NCBI GenBank assembly: GCA_964539855.1
Contig: CAZIJR010000018.1
Coordinates: forward strand, 1 to 13,214
Length of the DNA: 13,214 nucleotides
DNA from: XYD1-FULL-39-28 sp964539855
GTDB taxonomy: Bacteria; Patescibacteriota; Minisyncoccia; Minisyncoccales; Staskawiczbacteraceae
Direction: 5' to 3'
Shown piece by piece: positions 1-5,995 of this stretch (positions within the stretch are counted from its first letter, which is position 1; each line of letters starts with the position of its first letter). A program made the position numbers and the translations under genes. The notes below the pieces were generated by a model. It was given only the letters and a program-made list of their open reading frames with translations. It was not told where the DNA came from and searched no databases.

Positions 1-21
1 GCTCGCTACCAGAAATTAAAA

Positions 22-51
22 TTGACTTTTAGTCAGTTTTTTTGTTACATT
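22..51 (+). promoter_or_regulatory. Probable promoter for the YkuK-like gene
   Basis: TTGACT at 22-27 and TACATT at 46-51 are separated by 18 bases and resemble a sigma70 -35/-10 pair (5/6 and 4/6 matches). Only 5 bases separate the -10 from the ATG at 57, so a transcript would start at or next to the start codon. No Shine-Dalgarno sequence is present. Assignment is by pattern only. Confidence 0.45.
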
Positions 52-56
52 GAGTT

Positions 57-572
57 ATGGATAGCAATATATTAAACAACGGACATTTTTTTAGCCCCAG
101 TAAGGGCAATTTAGATTTACAGCAGGTAATAACGGAGATTTTTGGCTATATGCAGGAATCTCCTGAATATCAGTATGAAATTATTGTGGGGTGTGATTCG
201 CCTTCATCTGACAAGCCGTTTTTTCCTATTGCAATTGTGGTTTTAAGGATGGGAGCAGGAGGAAGGTTTTTCTTAAAAAAAATGCAGTACGATGACAATT
301 TTTTAAAGAAAATGTCGTTTTGGAAAAATAGAATTTTACAAGAAGTTTATTTGTCTTGCGAATTAGCTTTGGCTTTGCGTGAAACATTGGAAAAGGAAAA
401 TAAGCTTGGACTAAAATATGAATTTGAGTATATCCATGCAGATGTGGGGGAGAAAGGGAAAACCCGTGAAATGGTAAAGGAAGTAGTAGGCCTTATTAAA
501 AGTACGGGCTTTGAACCTCGTATAAAACCTCTATCCTTTGCCGCCTCCAGTATTGCTGACCGATATACATGA
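57..572 (+). CDS. YkuK-type ribonuclease H-like protein (DUF458)
   Basis: This 171-residue protein resembles the YkuK family (DUF458), which has an RNase H-like fold; its substrate and cellular role are not established. Seen in the sequence: an N-terminal segment ending in EIIVGCDSP with an acidic residue at D47 in the usual first-strand position, a central strand-rich region, HADVGEKG around residues 127-134, and the family-like C-terminus PLSFAASSIADRYT. The length is normal for the family and the C-terminal signature is complete, so the gene looks intact. ATG 57 is chosen because a promoter-like element ends 5 bases upstream; there is no ribosome binding site. It is followed 41 bases later by a small gene with its own promoter. 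Family assignment is from recalled motifs; nuclease activity is inferred from the fold only. Confidence 0.75.
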   Translation: MDSNILNNGHFFSPSKGNLDLQQVITEIFGYMQESPEYQYEIIVGCDSPSSDKPFFPIAIVVLRMGAGGRFFLKKMQYDDNFLKKMSFWKNRILQEVYLSCELALALRETLEKENKLGLKYEFEYIHADVGEKGKTREMVKEVVGLIKSTGFEPRIKPLSFAASSIADRYT

Positions 573-576
573 TAAT

Positions 577-604
577 TTGACATTAACCATTTAGAGAATA
601 TACT
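577..604 (+). promoter_or_regulatory. Probable promoter for the small coiled-coil gene
   Basis: A perfect -35 TTGACA (577-582), 16-base spacer and TATACT (599-604, 5/6) precede the ATG at 614 by 9 bases. The expected start site leaves a leader of only about 2-4 bases. It begins just past the stop codon of the upstream gene. Confidence 0.6.
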
Positions 605-613
605 TAACTTAGT

Positions 614-853
614 ATGCTTGATGAAAACGATATTAAAAAATTAACAGAACTGATTGCTACAAAAACGGATTTCGATAAATTCCGGGAAGAATACCGTAAG
701 GATTTTAGTGATCTTCAAAAATCAGTGGATGCATATGCTACGAAAGCAGATGAATTTTTTCAGGAGTTAGTTATGTTGTCTCATAAAGTTGACCGGCACG
801 AAAAATGGCTACATCAAATAGCTGAAAAACTTGGTATAAAACTGGAGTATTAA
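614..853 (+). CDS. Small coiled-coil protein, function unknown
   Basis: A 79-residue, highly charged protein with no membrane segment or signal peptide. It is predicted to be almost wholly alpha-helical: residues about 5-60 carry heptad-like hydrophobic spacing (KLTELI, FREEYRKDFSDL, FFQELVML) consistent with a coiled coil, and it ends in an amphipathic tail, WLHQIAEKLGIKLEY. Small proteins of this look are frequent in Parcubacteria-type genomes, often in several copies, but I know of no assigned function. It has its own promoter-like element (577-604), lacks a Shine-Dalgarno site, and is closed by a hairpin terminator at 869-888, so it is probably a single-gene unit. Coding status is supported by codon use like its neighbours and by this flanking architecture. 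Confidence 0.65.
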   Translation: MLDENDIKKLTELIATKTDFDKFREEYRKDFSDLQKSVDAYATKADEFFQELVMLSHKVDRHEKWLHQIAEKLGIKLEY

Positions 854-868
854 CTAAAATGGAGCAGG

Positions 869-888
869 CCCTTTTAAAAGGGTTTTTT
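869..888 (+). terminator. Rho-independent terminator after the coiled-coil gene
   Basis: CCCTTTT at 869-875 is directly followed by its complement AAAAGGG (876-882), then TTTTTT at 883-888. The innermost bases must form the loop, leaving a short stem. It lies 16 bases past the stop codon. Confidence 0.65.
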
Positions 889-902
889 GTTACACATAAC
901 TA

Positions 903-931
903 TTGACAAGTATATATAATAGACGTATAAT
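903..931 (+). promoter_or_regulatory. Perfect-consensus sigma70 promoter for the DksA/TraR-like gene
   Basis: TTGACA (903-908), exactly 17 bases, then TATAAT (926-931): 12/12 consensus with optimal spacing. Transcription should start near 938, giving a leader of about 39 bases before the ATG at 977. This is the strongest promoter-like element I see in the window. Confidence 0.85.
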
Positions 932-964
932 TAATAATAGGAAGTGGTCCAGTTCATTGGCGAG

Positions 965-971
965 AAAGGAG
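965..971 (+). promoter_or_regulatory. Strong Shine-Dalgarno site fixing the start at 977
   Basis: AAAGGAG lies 5 bases before ATG 977. An upstream in-frame ATG at 944 has no such site and is close to the predicted transcription start. Strong ribosome binding sites are absent from the other plus-strand genes here, so this one stands out. Confidence 0.8.
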
Positions 972-976
972 ATGCC

Positions 977-1327
977 ATGAAACGAGCAGATGTGATTAAG
1001 AGGATACAAAGAATCCTCAAGGCTCATCATCGGGATTTGGTCAAGGCTTTGGGTGTTGGTATAACATTCGAGTTTGGAGTTGACCTTCTCCCAGGAGTGG
1101 ATGTTGATACTATGGCGCAAATCACATCCGCGGAAAGTCTTGTATTGCAATCCGTTGAAGATGCTTTGGAGCGGATGCGTCGTGGGAGGTATGGCATCTG
1201 TGAAGGTTGCGGGCGAGAGATCAGCCTTGCCCGCTTACAGGCGATACCCCAGGCATCTCTCTGCATCAGTTGCCAGAAGGAAATAGAGCGTCGAGAGATG
1301 CTCGGAGCTGGCGTAGAGGCTGAATAG
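977..1327 (+). CDS. DksA/TraR-type C4 zinc-finger protein
   Basis: A 116-residue protein of the DksA/TraR superfamily. Family members bind RNA polymerase through its secondary channel and modulate initiation. Seen: a helical N-terminal half (about residues 1-70) ending in ALERMRRGRYGICEGCG, then the zinc finger with Cys75, Cys78, Cys96 and Cys99 and the typical linker EISLARLQAIPQASLC. All four ligands are present. The protein is shorter than E. coli DksA (151 residues) and the aspartate-rich coiled-coil tip is not clearly recognisable, so a DksA-like effect on polymerase is inference. The start at 977 is set by the strong ribosome binding site. The gene is monocistronic, between a consensus promoter and a strong terminator. 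Base composition is visibly near half G+C with many CGN arginine codons, unlike the AGA/AGG-rich neighbours, which suggests acquisition from elsewhere. Confidence 0.85.
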   Translation: MKRADVIKRIQRILKAHHRDLVKALGVGITFEFGVDLLPGVDVDTMAQITSAESLVLQSVEDALERMRRGRYGICEGCGREISLARLQAIPQASLCISCQKEIERREMLGAGVEAE

Positions 1328-1364
1328 GCGGGACCTACTTCAGTTTCTCGTGGGAACATCATAA

Positions 1365-1401
1365 AGGGCTTCGTGGATAAAACCACGAAGCCCTCTTTTT
1401 T
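1365..1401 (+). terminator. Strong rho-independent terminator of the DksA/TraR cassette
   Basis: A perfect 12-bp stem, AGGGCTTCGTGG (1365-1376) with CCACGAAGCCCT (1383-1394), loop ATAAAA, followed by CTTTTTT ending at 1401. It lies 37 bases past the stop codon. Confidence 0.9.
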
Positions 1402-1424
1402 GTATTTTTTACTTGCTTTAGTTT

Positions 1425-1451
1425 AACACCTCAATCAGTGATTGAGGTGTT
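1425..1451. repeat. 27-base near-perfect palindrome trailing the DksA/TraR cassette
   Basis: AACACCTCAATCA (1425-1437) and TGATTGAGGTGTT (1439-1451) are perfect complements around a single central G. There is no downstream T-run, so it is not an obvious terminator. It sits between the cassette terminator and the alaS promoter. Options are an operator, a recombination or attachment site, or an mRNA hairpin. A similar skeleton occurs at 9052-9076. Confidence 0.8.
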
Positions 1452-1463
1452 GGAAAAAGGGTG

Positions 1464-1492
1464 TTGCACTAGGGTATTTTATGTTGTAAAAT
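1464..1492 (+). promoter_or_regulatory. Possible alaS promoter
   Basis: TAAAAT at 1487-1492 (5/6) is preceded at 17 bases by a weak TTGCAC (1464-1469). The ATG of alaS begins 6 bases after the -10, so the transcript would start on or beside the start codon. The same TTGCA(C/T)...TAAAAT arrangement with a 6-base gap recurs before the nuclease gene at 9646. Confidence 0.45.
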
Positions 1493-1498
1493 GCAGTA

Positions 1499-3247
1499 AT
1501 GGATTCTTCAGATTTGAGGACAAAGTATTTAAATTTCTTTGAGAAAAAGGGGCATAAAATTATTCCCAGTGCTTCTTTGATTCCAGAAAATGACCCAACG
1601 GTTTTATTTACAACAGCGGGAATGCACCCTCTAGTGCCTTTTTTGTTGGGTGAAAAGCATCCTCAAGGGAAAAGATTGACAAGCTGTCAAAAATGTATAA
1701 GAACTGGAGATATTGATGATGTTGGAGATGATACGCATAATACGTTTTTTGAAATGTTAGGAAACTGGTCTTTGGGCGACTACTGGAAGGAAGATGCTAT
1801 AAAATGGAGTTTTGATTTTTTAACTAAGGAACTAAATATTCCCATGGACAGGTTAGCTGTTTCTTGTTTCGCTGGAGACAAAGACGCGCCGAAAGATGAA
1901 GAATCAGCAAAAATTTGGGAAGGTTTGGGTATTAAGAAGGAAAAGATTGTTTTTTTGCCAAAAGAAGATAATTGGTGGGGCCCTGCAGGACAAACAGGTC
2001 CTTGTGGTCCGGACACAGAAATGTTTTATTGGAAACTAAATGACAAGCCAGCTCCCGAAATTTTTGATGCCGAAGATAAAAATTGGGTTGAAATATGGAA
2101 CGATGTTTTTATGCAGTATGTAAAGGATGAAAGTGGAAACTATATGGGGGCTGAACAAAAAAACGTTGACACTGGAATGGGCATGGAAAGAACTCTTGCT
2201 GTTTTAAATGGCAGAGAAAACATTTATGAAACAGACTTATTTCTACCTATAATAGAAAAGATTGCTGAGTTGTCTGGGAAAAAGTATGAAGATTATAAAA
2301 AAGAATTTAGGGTTATTGCAGATCATATAAAAGCTTCTGTATTTTTAGCTTCAGAGCAAATTATGCCTTCAAATGTGGAGCACGGATATATTTTACGAAG
2401 ATTGTTGAGGCGAGCTATAAGATACGGCAAGGTTTTGGAAATGCCAAAAGATTTTCTGATTGATTTGATAAAAGTGGTTGCTGAAATTTATGGGGATGCC
2501 TACCCGGATATAAAGGAAAGCGAGGAGGGGGTCGGTTTTATTGTGCGCCAAGAAACAGAAAAATTTGAAGCCACCTTAGAAAAAGGATTAAAGGAGTTTG
2601 AAAAGTTGGATAATGTTTCTGGAAAAGATGCTTTTAATTTGTATCAAACTTATGGTTTTCCTATAGAAATTACGCAGGAATTAGCAAAAGAAAAGGGGAT
2701 TAACGTGGATATAAAAGAGTTTGAGAAAGAACTGGAAAAACATCAGGAGCTGAGTCGGACGGCTTCAGCGGGGATGTTTAAGGGCGGGTTGGCAGATAAT
2801 TCAGAGCAAACCACAAAACTTCATACAGCGGCTCATTTAATGTTGGCAGGATTAAGAAAGGTTTTGGGAGATGATGTTTTTCAAAAGGGAAGCAATATTA
2901 CAGCAGAAAGATTGAGGTTTGACTTTACTCATAAAGAAAAAATGACCAGTGGACAAATAAAAGATGTGGAAAATTTTGTAAATGGTATAATAGAAAAAGA
3001 CCTACTTGTTAGTTGTGAGGAAATGACTTTAGAAAAAGCCAAGGAGATGAATGCTATGGGGGTTTTTGAATCAAAATACGGAGAAAAGGTAAAAGTTTAC
3101 ACAGTGGGCGCGGGGGATAATATAGTGAGTCGTGAAATATGTGGAGGTCCGCATGTGAATAGGACAGGGGATATGGGACATTTTAAAATTATAAAAGAAG
3201 AAAGCTCGTCCGCCGGAGTACGGCGCATAAAAGCAATACTTGATTAA
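1499..3247 (+). CDS. alaS: Alanyl-tRNA synthetase, short form
   Basis: Charges tRNA-Ala with alanine in the cytoplasm. The N-terminal catalytic domain is typical: FFEKKGHKIIPSASLIP, TTAGMHPLVPFLLG, the FFEMLGNWSLGDYWK block (83-97), GPCGPDTE (167-174) and DTGMGMERT (224-232), followed by the helical tRNA-recognition region to about residue 425. The editing-domain zinc ligands are present: His442 and His446 (HTAAH), Cys548 and His552 (CGGPH), ending in SSAGVRRIKAIL. At 582 residues it is about 300 shorter than E. coli AlaRS (about 875). The protein stops right after the editing core, so the C-terminal C-Ala/oligomerisation region is absent. The beta-barrel that normally carries the SGGQ motif between the tRNA-recognition and editing parts is also missing; FKGGLAD runs almost directly into HTAAH. 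The frame is intact and codon use is native, so this looks like a lineage form and not a broken gene. No Shine-Dalgarno site is present. Confidence 0.97.
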   Translation: MDSSDLRTKYLNFFEKKGHKIIPSASLIPENDPTVLFTTAGMHPLVPFLLGEKHPQGKRLTSCQKCIRTGDIDDVGDDTHNTFFEMLGNWSLGDYWKEDAIKWSFDFLTKELNIPMDRLAVSCFAGDKDAPKDEESAKIWEGLGIKKEKIVFLPKEDNWWGPAGQTGPCGPDTEMFYWKLNDKPAPEIFDAEDKNWVEIWNDVFMQYVKDESGNYMGAEQKNVDTGMGMERTLAVLNGRENIYETDLFLPIIEKIAELSGKKYEDYKKEFRVIADHIKASVFLASEQIMPSNVEHGYILRRLLRRAIRYGKVLEMPKDFLIDLIKVVAEIYGDAYPDIKESEEGVGFIVRQETEKFEATLEKGLKEFEKLDNVSGKDAFNLYQTYGFPIEITQELAKEKGINVDIKEFEKELEKHQELSRTASAGMFKGGLADNSEQTTKLHTAAHLMLAGLRKVLGDDVFQKGSNITAERLRFDFTHKEKMTSGQIKDVENFVNGIIEKDLLVSCEEMTLEKAKEMNAMGVFESKYGEKVKVYTVGAGDNIVSREICGGPHVNRTGDMGHFKIIKEESSSAGVRRIKAILD

Positions 3248-3254
3248 TCTTTTT

Positions 3255-3334
3255 CGCTCGCCAAATAGTTTTTTCTGCGGGGAGAGCCTCTTTACGGGGC
3301 ACCCTCTCCTCGAAAAAATCTATTTGGCTCGCTC
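3255..3334. repeat. Large imperfect inverted repeat between alaS and the membrane-protein gene
   Basis: Outer arms GCCAAATAG (3260-3268) and CTATTTGGC (3320-3328) pair. T6 (3269-3274) pairs with A6 (3313-3318), and an inner stem CGGGGAGAG (3278-3286) pairs with CTCTCCTCG (3304-3312) with one G-T pair. CGCTCG or CTCGC motifs flank both sides in the same orientation. The whole can fold as one long hairpin of about 70 bases. The inner GC-rich stem followed by A6/T6 could terminate alaS transcription, but the extended arms and flanking motifs look more like a dispersed repeat element. Confidence 0.7.
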
Positions 3335-3339
3335 AATAC

Positions 3340-3345
3340 TATAAT
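3340..3345 (+). promoter_or_regulatory. Possible -10 element before the baseplate-J-like gene
   Basis: A perfect TATAAT lies 3 bases before ATG 3349. No recognisable -35 is present at 16-18 bases, because that stretch is the right arm of the inverted repeat. If used, transcription would start within or at the start codon. Read-through from alaS is the alternative. Confidence 0.3.
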
Positions 3346-3348
3346 ACT

Positions 3349-4650
3349 ATGGCTAAAAAAGTTTACGATATTGTGCCACCAAAGCTGGCCAAAAAAATTG
3401 AAGAAGATGTAAAGGAATATTTAAGAGAGGAAAGAGAAAGTAGCCCTGTTAGGGAAAAAGGAACTCGAAAAAACCGTCGTACCGGAGAAAAACACTCTAT
3501 CTGGTGGTCAATTTTATTTGTAGGAGCAGCTTGTTTGGTCGCGTTGGGAGCATTCTTGTTTTTTAAGCTTCCAAAAGCCGACATCGTAATTTGGCCTAAA
3601 GTGGAAACCTTAAGCTTTGAGCAGACCATAATAGTTGATACGTCAATTGATTTGCCTGATATTGGAGAAGGCGTTATTCCTGCCCAATATTTTGAAACCT
3701 CCAAAACAATGTCTGAAGATTTTCCTGCTTCGGGAAATGGTACAGATGAGGGTAGGGCTTCGGGTACTGTAACGGTTTATAATAAATATGACCCGCTATC
3801 CAGCGTTACCTTGAAAGACGGAACAAGATTTCTTTCTGATTCTGGAAAACTTTTTACTGCTGACCAAAAAATGGTAATTCCAGCTGGAAAAAAATCAGGA
3901 GGAAAAATTACCCCCGGATCTGTGCAAGTGAAGGTGACTGCAGTTGAAGGAGGTGACAGTTATAATATAGGCTCTTCAAATTTTTCTATTCCGGGGCTTA
4001 AAGGAACGGCATATTATTATAGTATTTACGCTGAATCTAATAGCACAATGACAGGAGGCTATGTTGGTGAAATTAAAAAAGTTACAGATGACGATATCCA
4101 GCAGGCAAAAGAATCTTTAATTAAAAGGATTACCGAGGAAGCCATAGCTGATCTTAAAAATCAAATTCCTGATGATTATGTTTTAGCGGAAAACGGGGTG
4201 TCTTCCGAAATTACAGATTCTGGAACGGAAACAAAGCCCGGAACAGTGGTTGATAAATTTAATTACAAAGCGACAATAAAATCCTCTGTGCTTGCCTTTA
4301 AAAAATCTATTATTGAAGAATTCGCAAAAAAATATATTATTTCCCAAACACCCGATGGAAAAATTCTTTTAGATAGCAGTTTTAACCTAAGTTATTCTGC
4401 CTCAAAAATTGATATTCCAGGCGGAAAAATGGTATTGGATTCTATTTTTTCCTCGGGAGTATATCAGTCCATAGATAAAAATTCTATGTCTTTGTCGTTA
4501 GTTGGAAAAAACGCAATCCAAATAAATAAAAGTGTAAGTAGCGCATTGGGAGATCAGCTTTCTAAAGTAGAAGTTAATTTTTGGCCGTTTTGGGTGTTTA
4601 GGGCTCCAAACAACCAAAAGGCTGTAAATGTCACTCTCAAATTTGAATAA
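3349..4650 (+). CDS. Membrane-anchored protein with baseplate-J-like domain
   Basis: A 433-residue protein with a charged cytoplasmic N-terminus (1-50, rich in K, R and E), one hydrophobic segment at about 51-72 (WWSILFVGAACLVALGAFLF) and a large extracytoplasmic part: a type II-like single-pass topology. Residues about 137-238 follow the layout of the baseplate J/gp47 barrel: a GTVTVYNKY strand, DGTRFLSDSGKLFT, VIPAG, VKVTAVEGGDSYNIG, then YAESNSTMTGGYVGE. A helical region (about 246-270) and further strands follow. Proteins of this shape are widespread in Patescibacteria and often carry a baseplate-J-like label, but no function is known. No phage or contractile-tail genes lie nearby, so a tail role is unlikely; a cell-surface or envelope role is inferred. 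It sits between alaS and the infA operon with native codon use. No Shine-Dalgarno site. Confidence 0.7.
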   Translation: MAKKVYDIVPPKLAKKIEEDVKEYLREERESSPVREKGTRKNRRTGEKHSIWWSILFVGAACLVALGAFLFFKLPKADIVIWPKVETLSFEQTIIVDTSIDLPDIGEGVIPAQYFETSKTMSEDFPASGNGTDEGRASGTVTVYNKYDPLSSVTLKDGTRFLSDSGKLFTADQKMVIPAGKKSGGKITPGSVQVKVTAVEGGDSYNIGSSNFSIPGLKGTAYYYSIYAESNSTMTGGYVGEIKKVTDDDIQQAKESLIKRITEEAIADLKNQIPDDYVLAENGVSSEITDSGTETKPGTVVDKFNYKATIKSSVLAFKKSIIEEFAKKYIISQTPDGKILLDSSFNLSYSASKIDIPGGKMVLDSIFSSGVYQSIDKNSMSLSLVGKNAIQINKSVSSALGDQLSKVEVNFWPFWVFRAPNNQKAVNVTLKFE

Positions 4651-4653
4651 GTC

Positions 4654-4682
4654 TTGACGGTTTGGGTTTAATTTGCTAATAT
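4654..4682 (+). promoter_or_regulatory. Probable promoter of the infA-ribosomal protein operon
   Basis: TTGACG (4654-4659, 5/6), 17-base spacer, TAATAT (4677-4682, 4/6). The start codon at 4698 is 15 bases past the -10, so the leader would be about 9 bases with no Shine-Dalgarno site. It begins 3 bases after the stop codon of the upstream gene. Confidence 0.5.
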
Positions 4683-4697
4683 GGCATTATATTATAA

Positions 4698-4931
4698 ATG
4701 ACATCGCAGGAAGAAAAAAATAGTCAAATTATAAAAAAAGAAGGAAGGGTTACGGAGGCTTTACCAAACGCCTTTTTTAGGATAGAGTTAGAAGACGGTA
4801 AGAAAATTTTAGGGTTTCTTTCCGGAAAGATGAGAATGCACAGAATTACTATTTTACCGGGTGATAAAGTTTTATTGGAAATGACTCCCTATGATGAAGG
4901 AAAAGGGAGAATTGTCTACAGGTTAAAATAA
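4698..4931 (+). CDS. infA: Translation initiation factor IF-1
   Basis: A 77-residue S1/OB-fold protein that binds the 30S A site during initiation. The family pattern is clear: IIKKEGRVTEALPNAFFRIELEDGK, then LGFLSGKMRMHRITILPGDKVLLEMTPYDEGKGRIVYR. E. coli IF-1 has 72 residues; the extra residues here are at the N-terminus. Placement directly before rpmJ and rpsM is the standard bacterial order and confirms the call. No ribosome binding site precedes the ATG. Confidence 0.97.
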   Translation: MTSQEEKNSQIIKKEGRVTEALPNAFFRIELEDGKKILGFLSGKMRMHRITILPGDKVLLEMTPYDEGKGRIVYRLK

Positions 4932-4936
4932 TAATT

Positions 4937-4970
4937 AAAATATTTTAGACTAAATATTTTTTAGTTTTTT
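4937..4970 (+). terminator. Possible AT-only attenuator hairpin between infA and rpmJ
   Basis: AAAATATTT (4937-4945) pairs perfectly with AAATATTTT (4952-4960) around TAGACT, followed by TTAG and a 7-T run from 4965. The stem contains no G-C pair, so it is weak. It could cause partial termination or set infA against ribosomal protein levels, or be chance in AT-rich DNA. Confidence 0.35.
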
Positions 4971-4980
4971 TATTTAAGAA

Positions 4981-5097
4981 ATGAAAGTTAGGCCATCAAT
5001 AAAAAAAATGTGTAAGGATTGCAAAATCATCAGAAGAGAAGGTAGGATTTACGTTATTTGCAAAAAAAATCCAAAACACAAACAAAGACAGGGTTAA
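4981..5097 (+). CDS. rpmJ: 50S ribosomal protein L36 (bL36)
   Basis: A 38-codon gene. The translation begins MKVRPSIKKMCKDCK and ends KHKQRQG, matching bL36 at normal full length. The zinc ligands Cys11, Cys14, Cys27 and His33 are all present, so this is the zinc-binding form. It lies between infA and rpsM, its usual place, 14 bases before rpsM. There is no Shine-Dalgarno site. Confidence 0.97.
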   Translation: MKVRPSIKKMCKDCKIIRREGRIYVICKKNPKHKQRQG

Positions 5098-5111
5098 AGC
5101 CCAACCATATT

Positions 5112-5501
5112 ATGCCAAGAATAGCCGGTGTTAACATACCCGAAAATAAAAGAATAGTAATATCTTTAACCTATGTCTATGGAATAGGTAGGAGTTTGAG
5201 TAAAAAGATTTTAGACGAGATGAAAATAGACATAAACAAAAAAGCGTCTGATCTTACTCCCGAGGAGATAAACATCTTAAAAGATTTTATTGAAAAAAAT
5301 CATAAAATAGAGGGTGATTTGAGAAGGCAGGTTATGATAAATGTTAAACGCCTAAAGGATATTGGAACCTGGAGAGGAATGAGACACAGTAAAGGTTTGC
5401 CTGTAAGAGGCCAACGAACCAAGACAAACAACAGGACCGTAAGGGGAAATGTTAGAAAAACAACGGGATCGGGTAAAAAAGGCGCACCTGCTCCTAAATA
5501 A
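5112..5501 (+). CDS. rpsM: 30S ribosomal protein S13 (uS13)
   Basis: A 129-residue head protein of the small subunit that contacts the P-site tRNA and 50S bridges. It starts with the canonical MPRIAGVNIPENKRIVISLT, contains YGIGRSLSKKIL, and ends in the typical basic tail with RGMRHSKGLPVRGQRTKTN. The start at 5112 is chosen because this is the family N-terminus; an in-frame ATG 54 bases upstream would overlap rpmJ and add an unrelated sequence. Length is slightly above E. coli S13 (118). No ribosome binding site. Confidence 0.97.
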   Translation: MPRIAGVNIPENKRIVISLTYVYGIGRSLSKKILDEMKIDINKKASDLTPEEINILKDFIEKNHKIEGDLRRQVMINVKRLKDIGTWRGMRHSKGLPVRGQRTKTNNRTVRGNVRKTTGSGKKGAPAPK

Positions 5502-5529
5502 AAACACTAAAAATAGAAAGTAAACAGAT

Positions 5530-5985
5530 ATGGGCAAAAAGCATATTATAACAGCAAATCAAGAAGAGCTTATGAAGGAGCAGGAAAAAGTTGAGCAAAA
5601 AGCTGGAAAAGAGGCTCAAGTAAAATCTTCTGTGGCTGGAATTAGAGAGGGAAAAATATACGTCTCCTCTTCTTATAATAATACAATGGTAACCCTTACT
5701 AGCTCGAGAGGACAAGTTTTAGCCTGGAAATCAGCGGGATCAGTGGGGTTTAAGGGTACAAAAAAAGCGACTTCGTTTGCAGCCTCAAAGGTTGCCGAAG
5801 CCATTGCTAATATTTGTAAAAAAATGGCTATTGAAAAAATTGAAATTTTAGTAAAAGGAATAGGAGCCGGTAGAGAGTCTGTTGTCAGGACTTTGGTGGC
5901 GCAAGGTATAAATGTCGTTTCAATTAGAGATGTAACCCCAATTCCTCATAACGGGTGTAGACCTAAAAAAACACGTAGAGTTTAA
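5530..5985 (+). CDS. rpsK: 30S ribosomal protein S11 (uS11), N-terminally extended
   Basis: A 151-residue platform protein of the 30S subunit. The core from about residue 41 (GKIYVSSSYNNTMVTLT) to the C-terminus (ITPIPHNGCRPKKTRRV type, here VTPIPHNGCRPKKTRRV) is canonical, with GIGAGRESVVRTL in between. About 20 extra residues precede the core compared with the 129-residue E. coli protein; they are charged and helix-prone (EELMKEQEKVEQKAGKEAQ). It follows rpsM by 28 bases in conserved order. Whether the ATG at 5530 is the true start is likely but not proven, as no ribosome binding site exists. Confidence 0.96.
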   Translation: MGKKHIITANQEELMKEQEKVEQKAGKEAQVKSSVAGIREGKIYVSSSYNNTMVTLTSSRGQVLAWKSAGSVGFKGTKKATSFAASKVAEAIANICKKMAIEKIEILVKGIGAGRESVVRTLVAQGINVVSIRDVTPIPHNGCRPKKTRRV

Positions 5986-5995
5986 TTTAAACAAA

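Noticed and set aside
915..920. First TATAAT upstream of the DksA/TraR-like gene as the -10
   Set aside because: It is only 6 bases past TTGACA; the second TATAAT at 926-931 has the ideal 17-base spacing.
944..976. Upstream in-frame ATG that would add 11 residues to the DksA/TraR-like protein
   Set aside because: It has no ribosome binding site and lies about 6 bases from the predicted transcription start, whereas ATG 977 has AAAGGAG at 5 bases spacing.
1027..1386. Minus-strand open frame opposite the DksA/TraR-like gene
   Set aside because: The plus strand carries a full zinc-finger protein with promoter and ribosome binding site; the minus frame starts inside the terminator.
1499..3247. 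alaS as a truncated pseudogene
   Set aside because: The frame is clean, the catalytic motifs and all four zinc ligands are present, and the end falls at a domain boundary with a normal stop, so a short lineage form is more likely.
3349..4650. Baseplate-J-like gene as evidence of a prophage
   Set aside because: It has a membrane anchor, native codon use and core housekeeping genes on both sides; no other phage gene is visible.
5058..5111. 54-base in-frame upstream extension of rpsM
   Set aside because: It overlaps the end of rpmJ, and the family N-terminus MPRIAGVNIP begins exactly at 5112.
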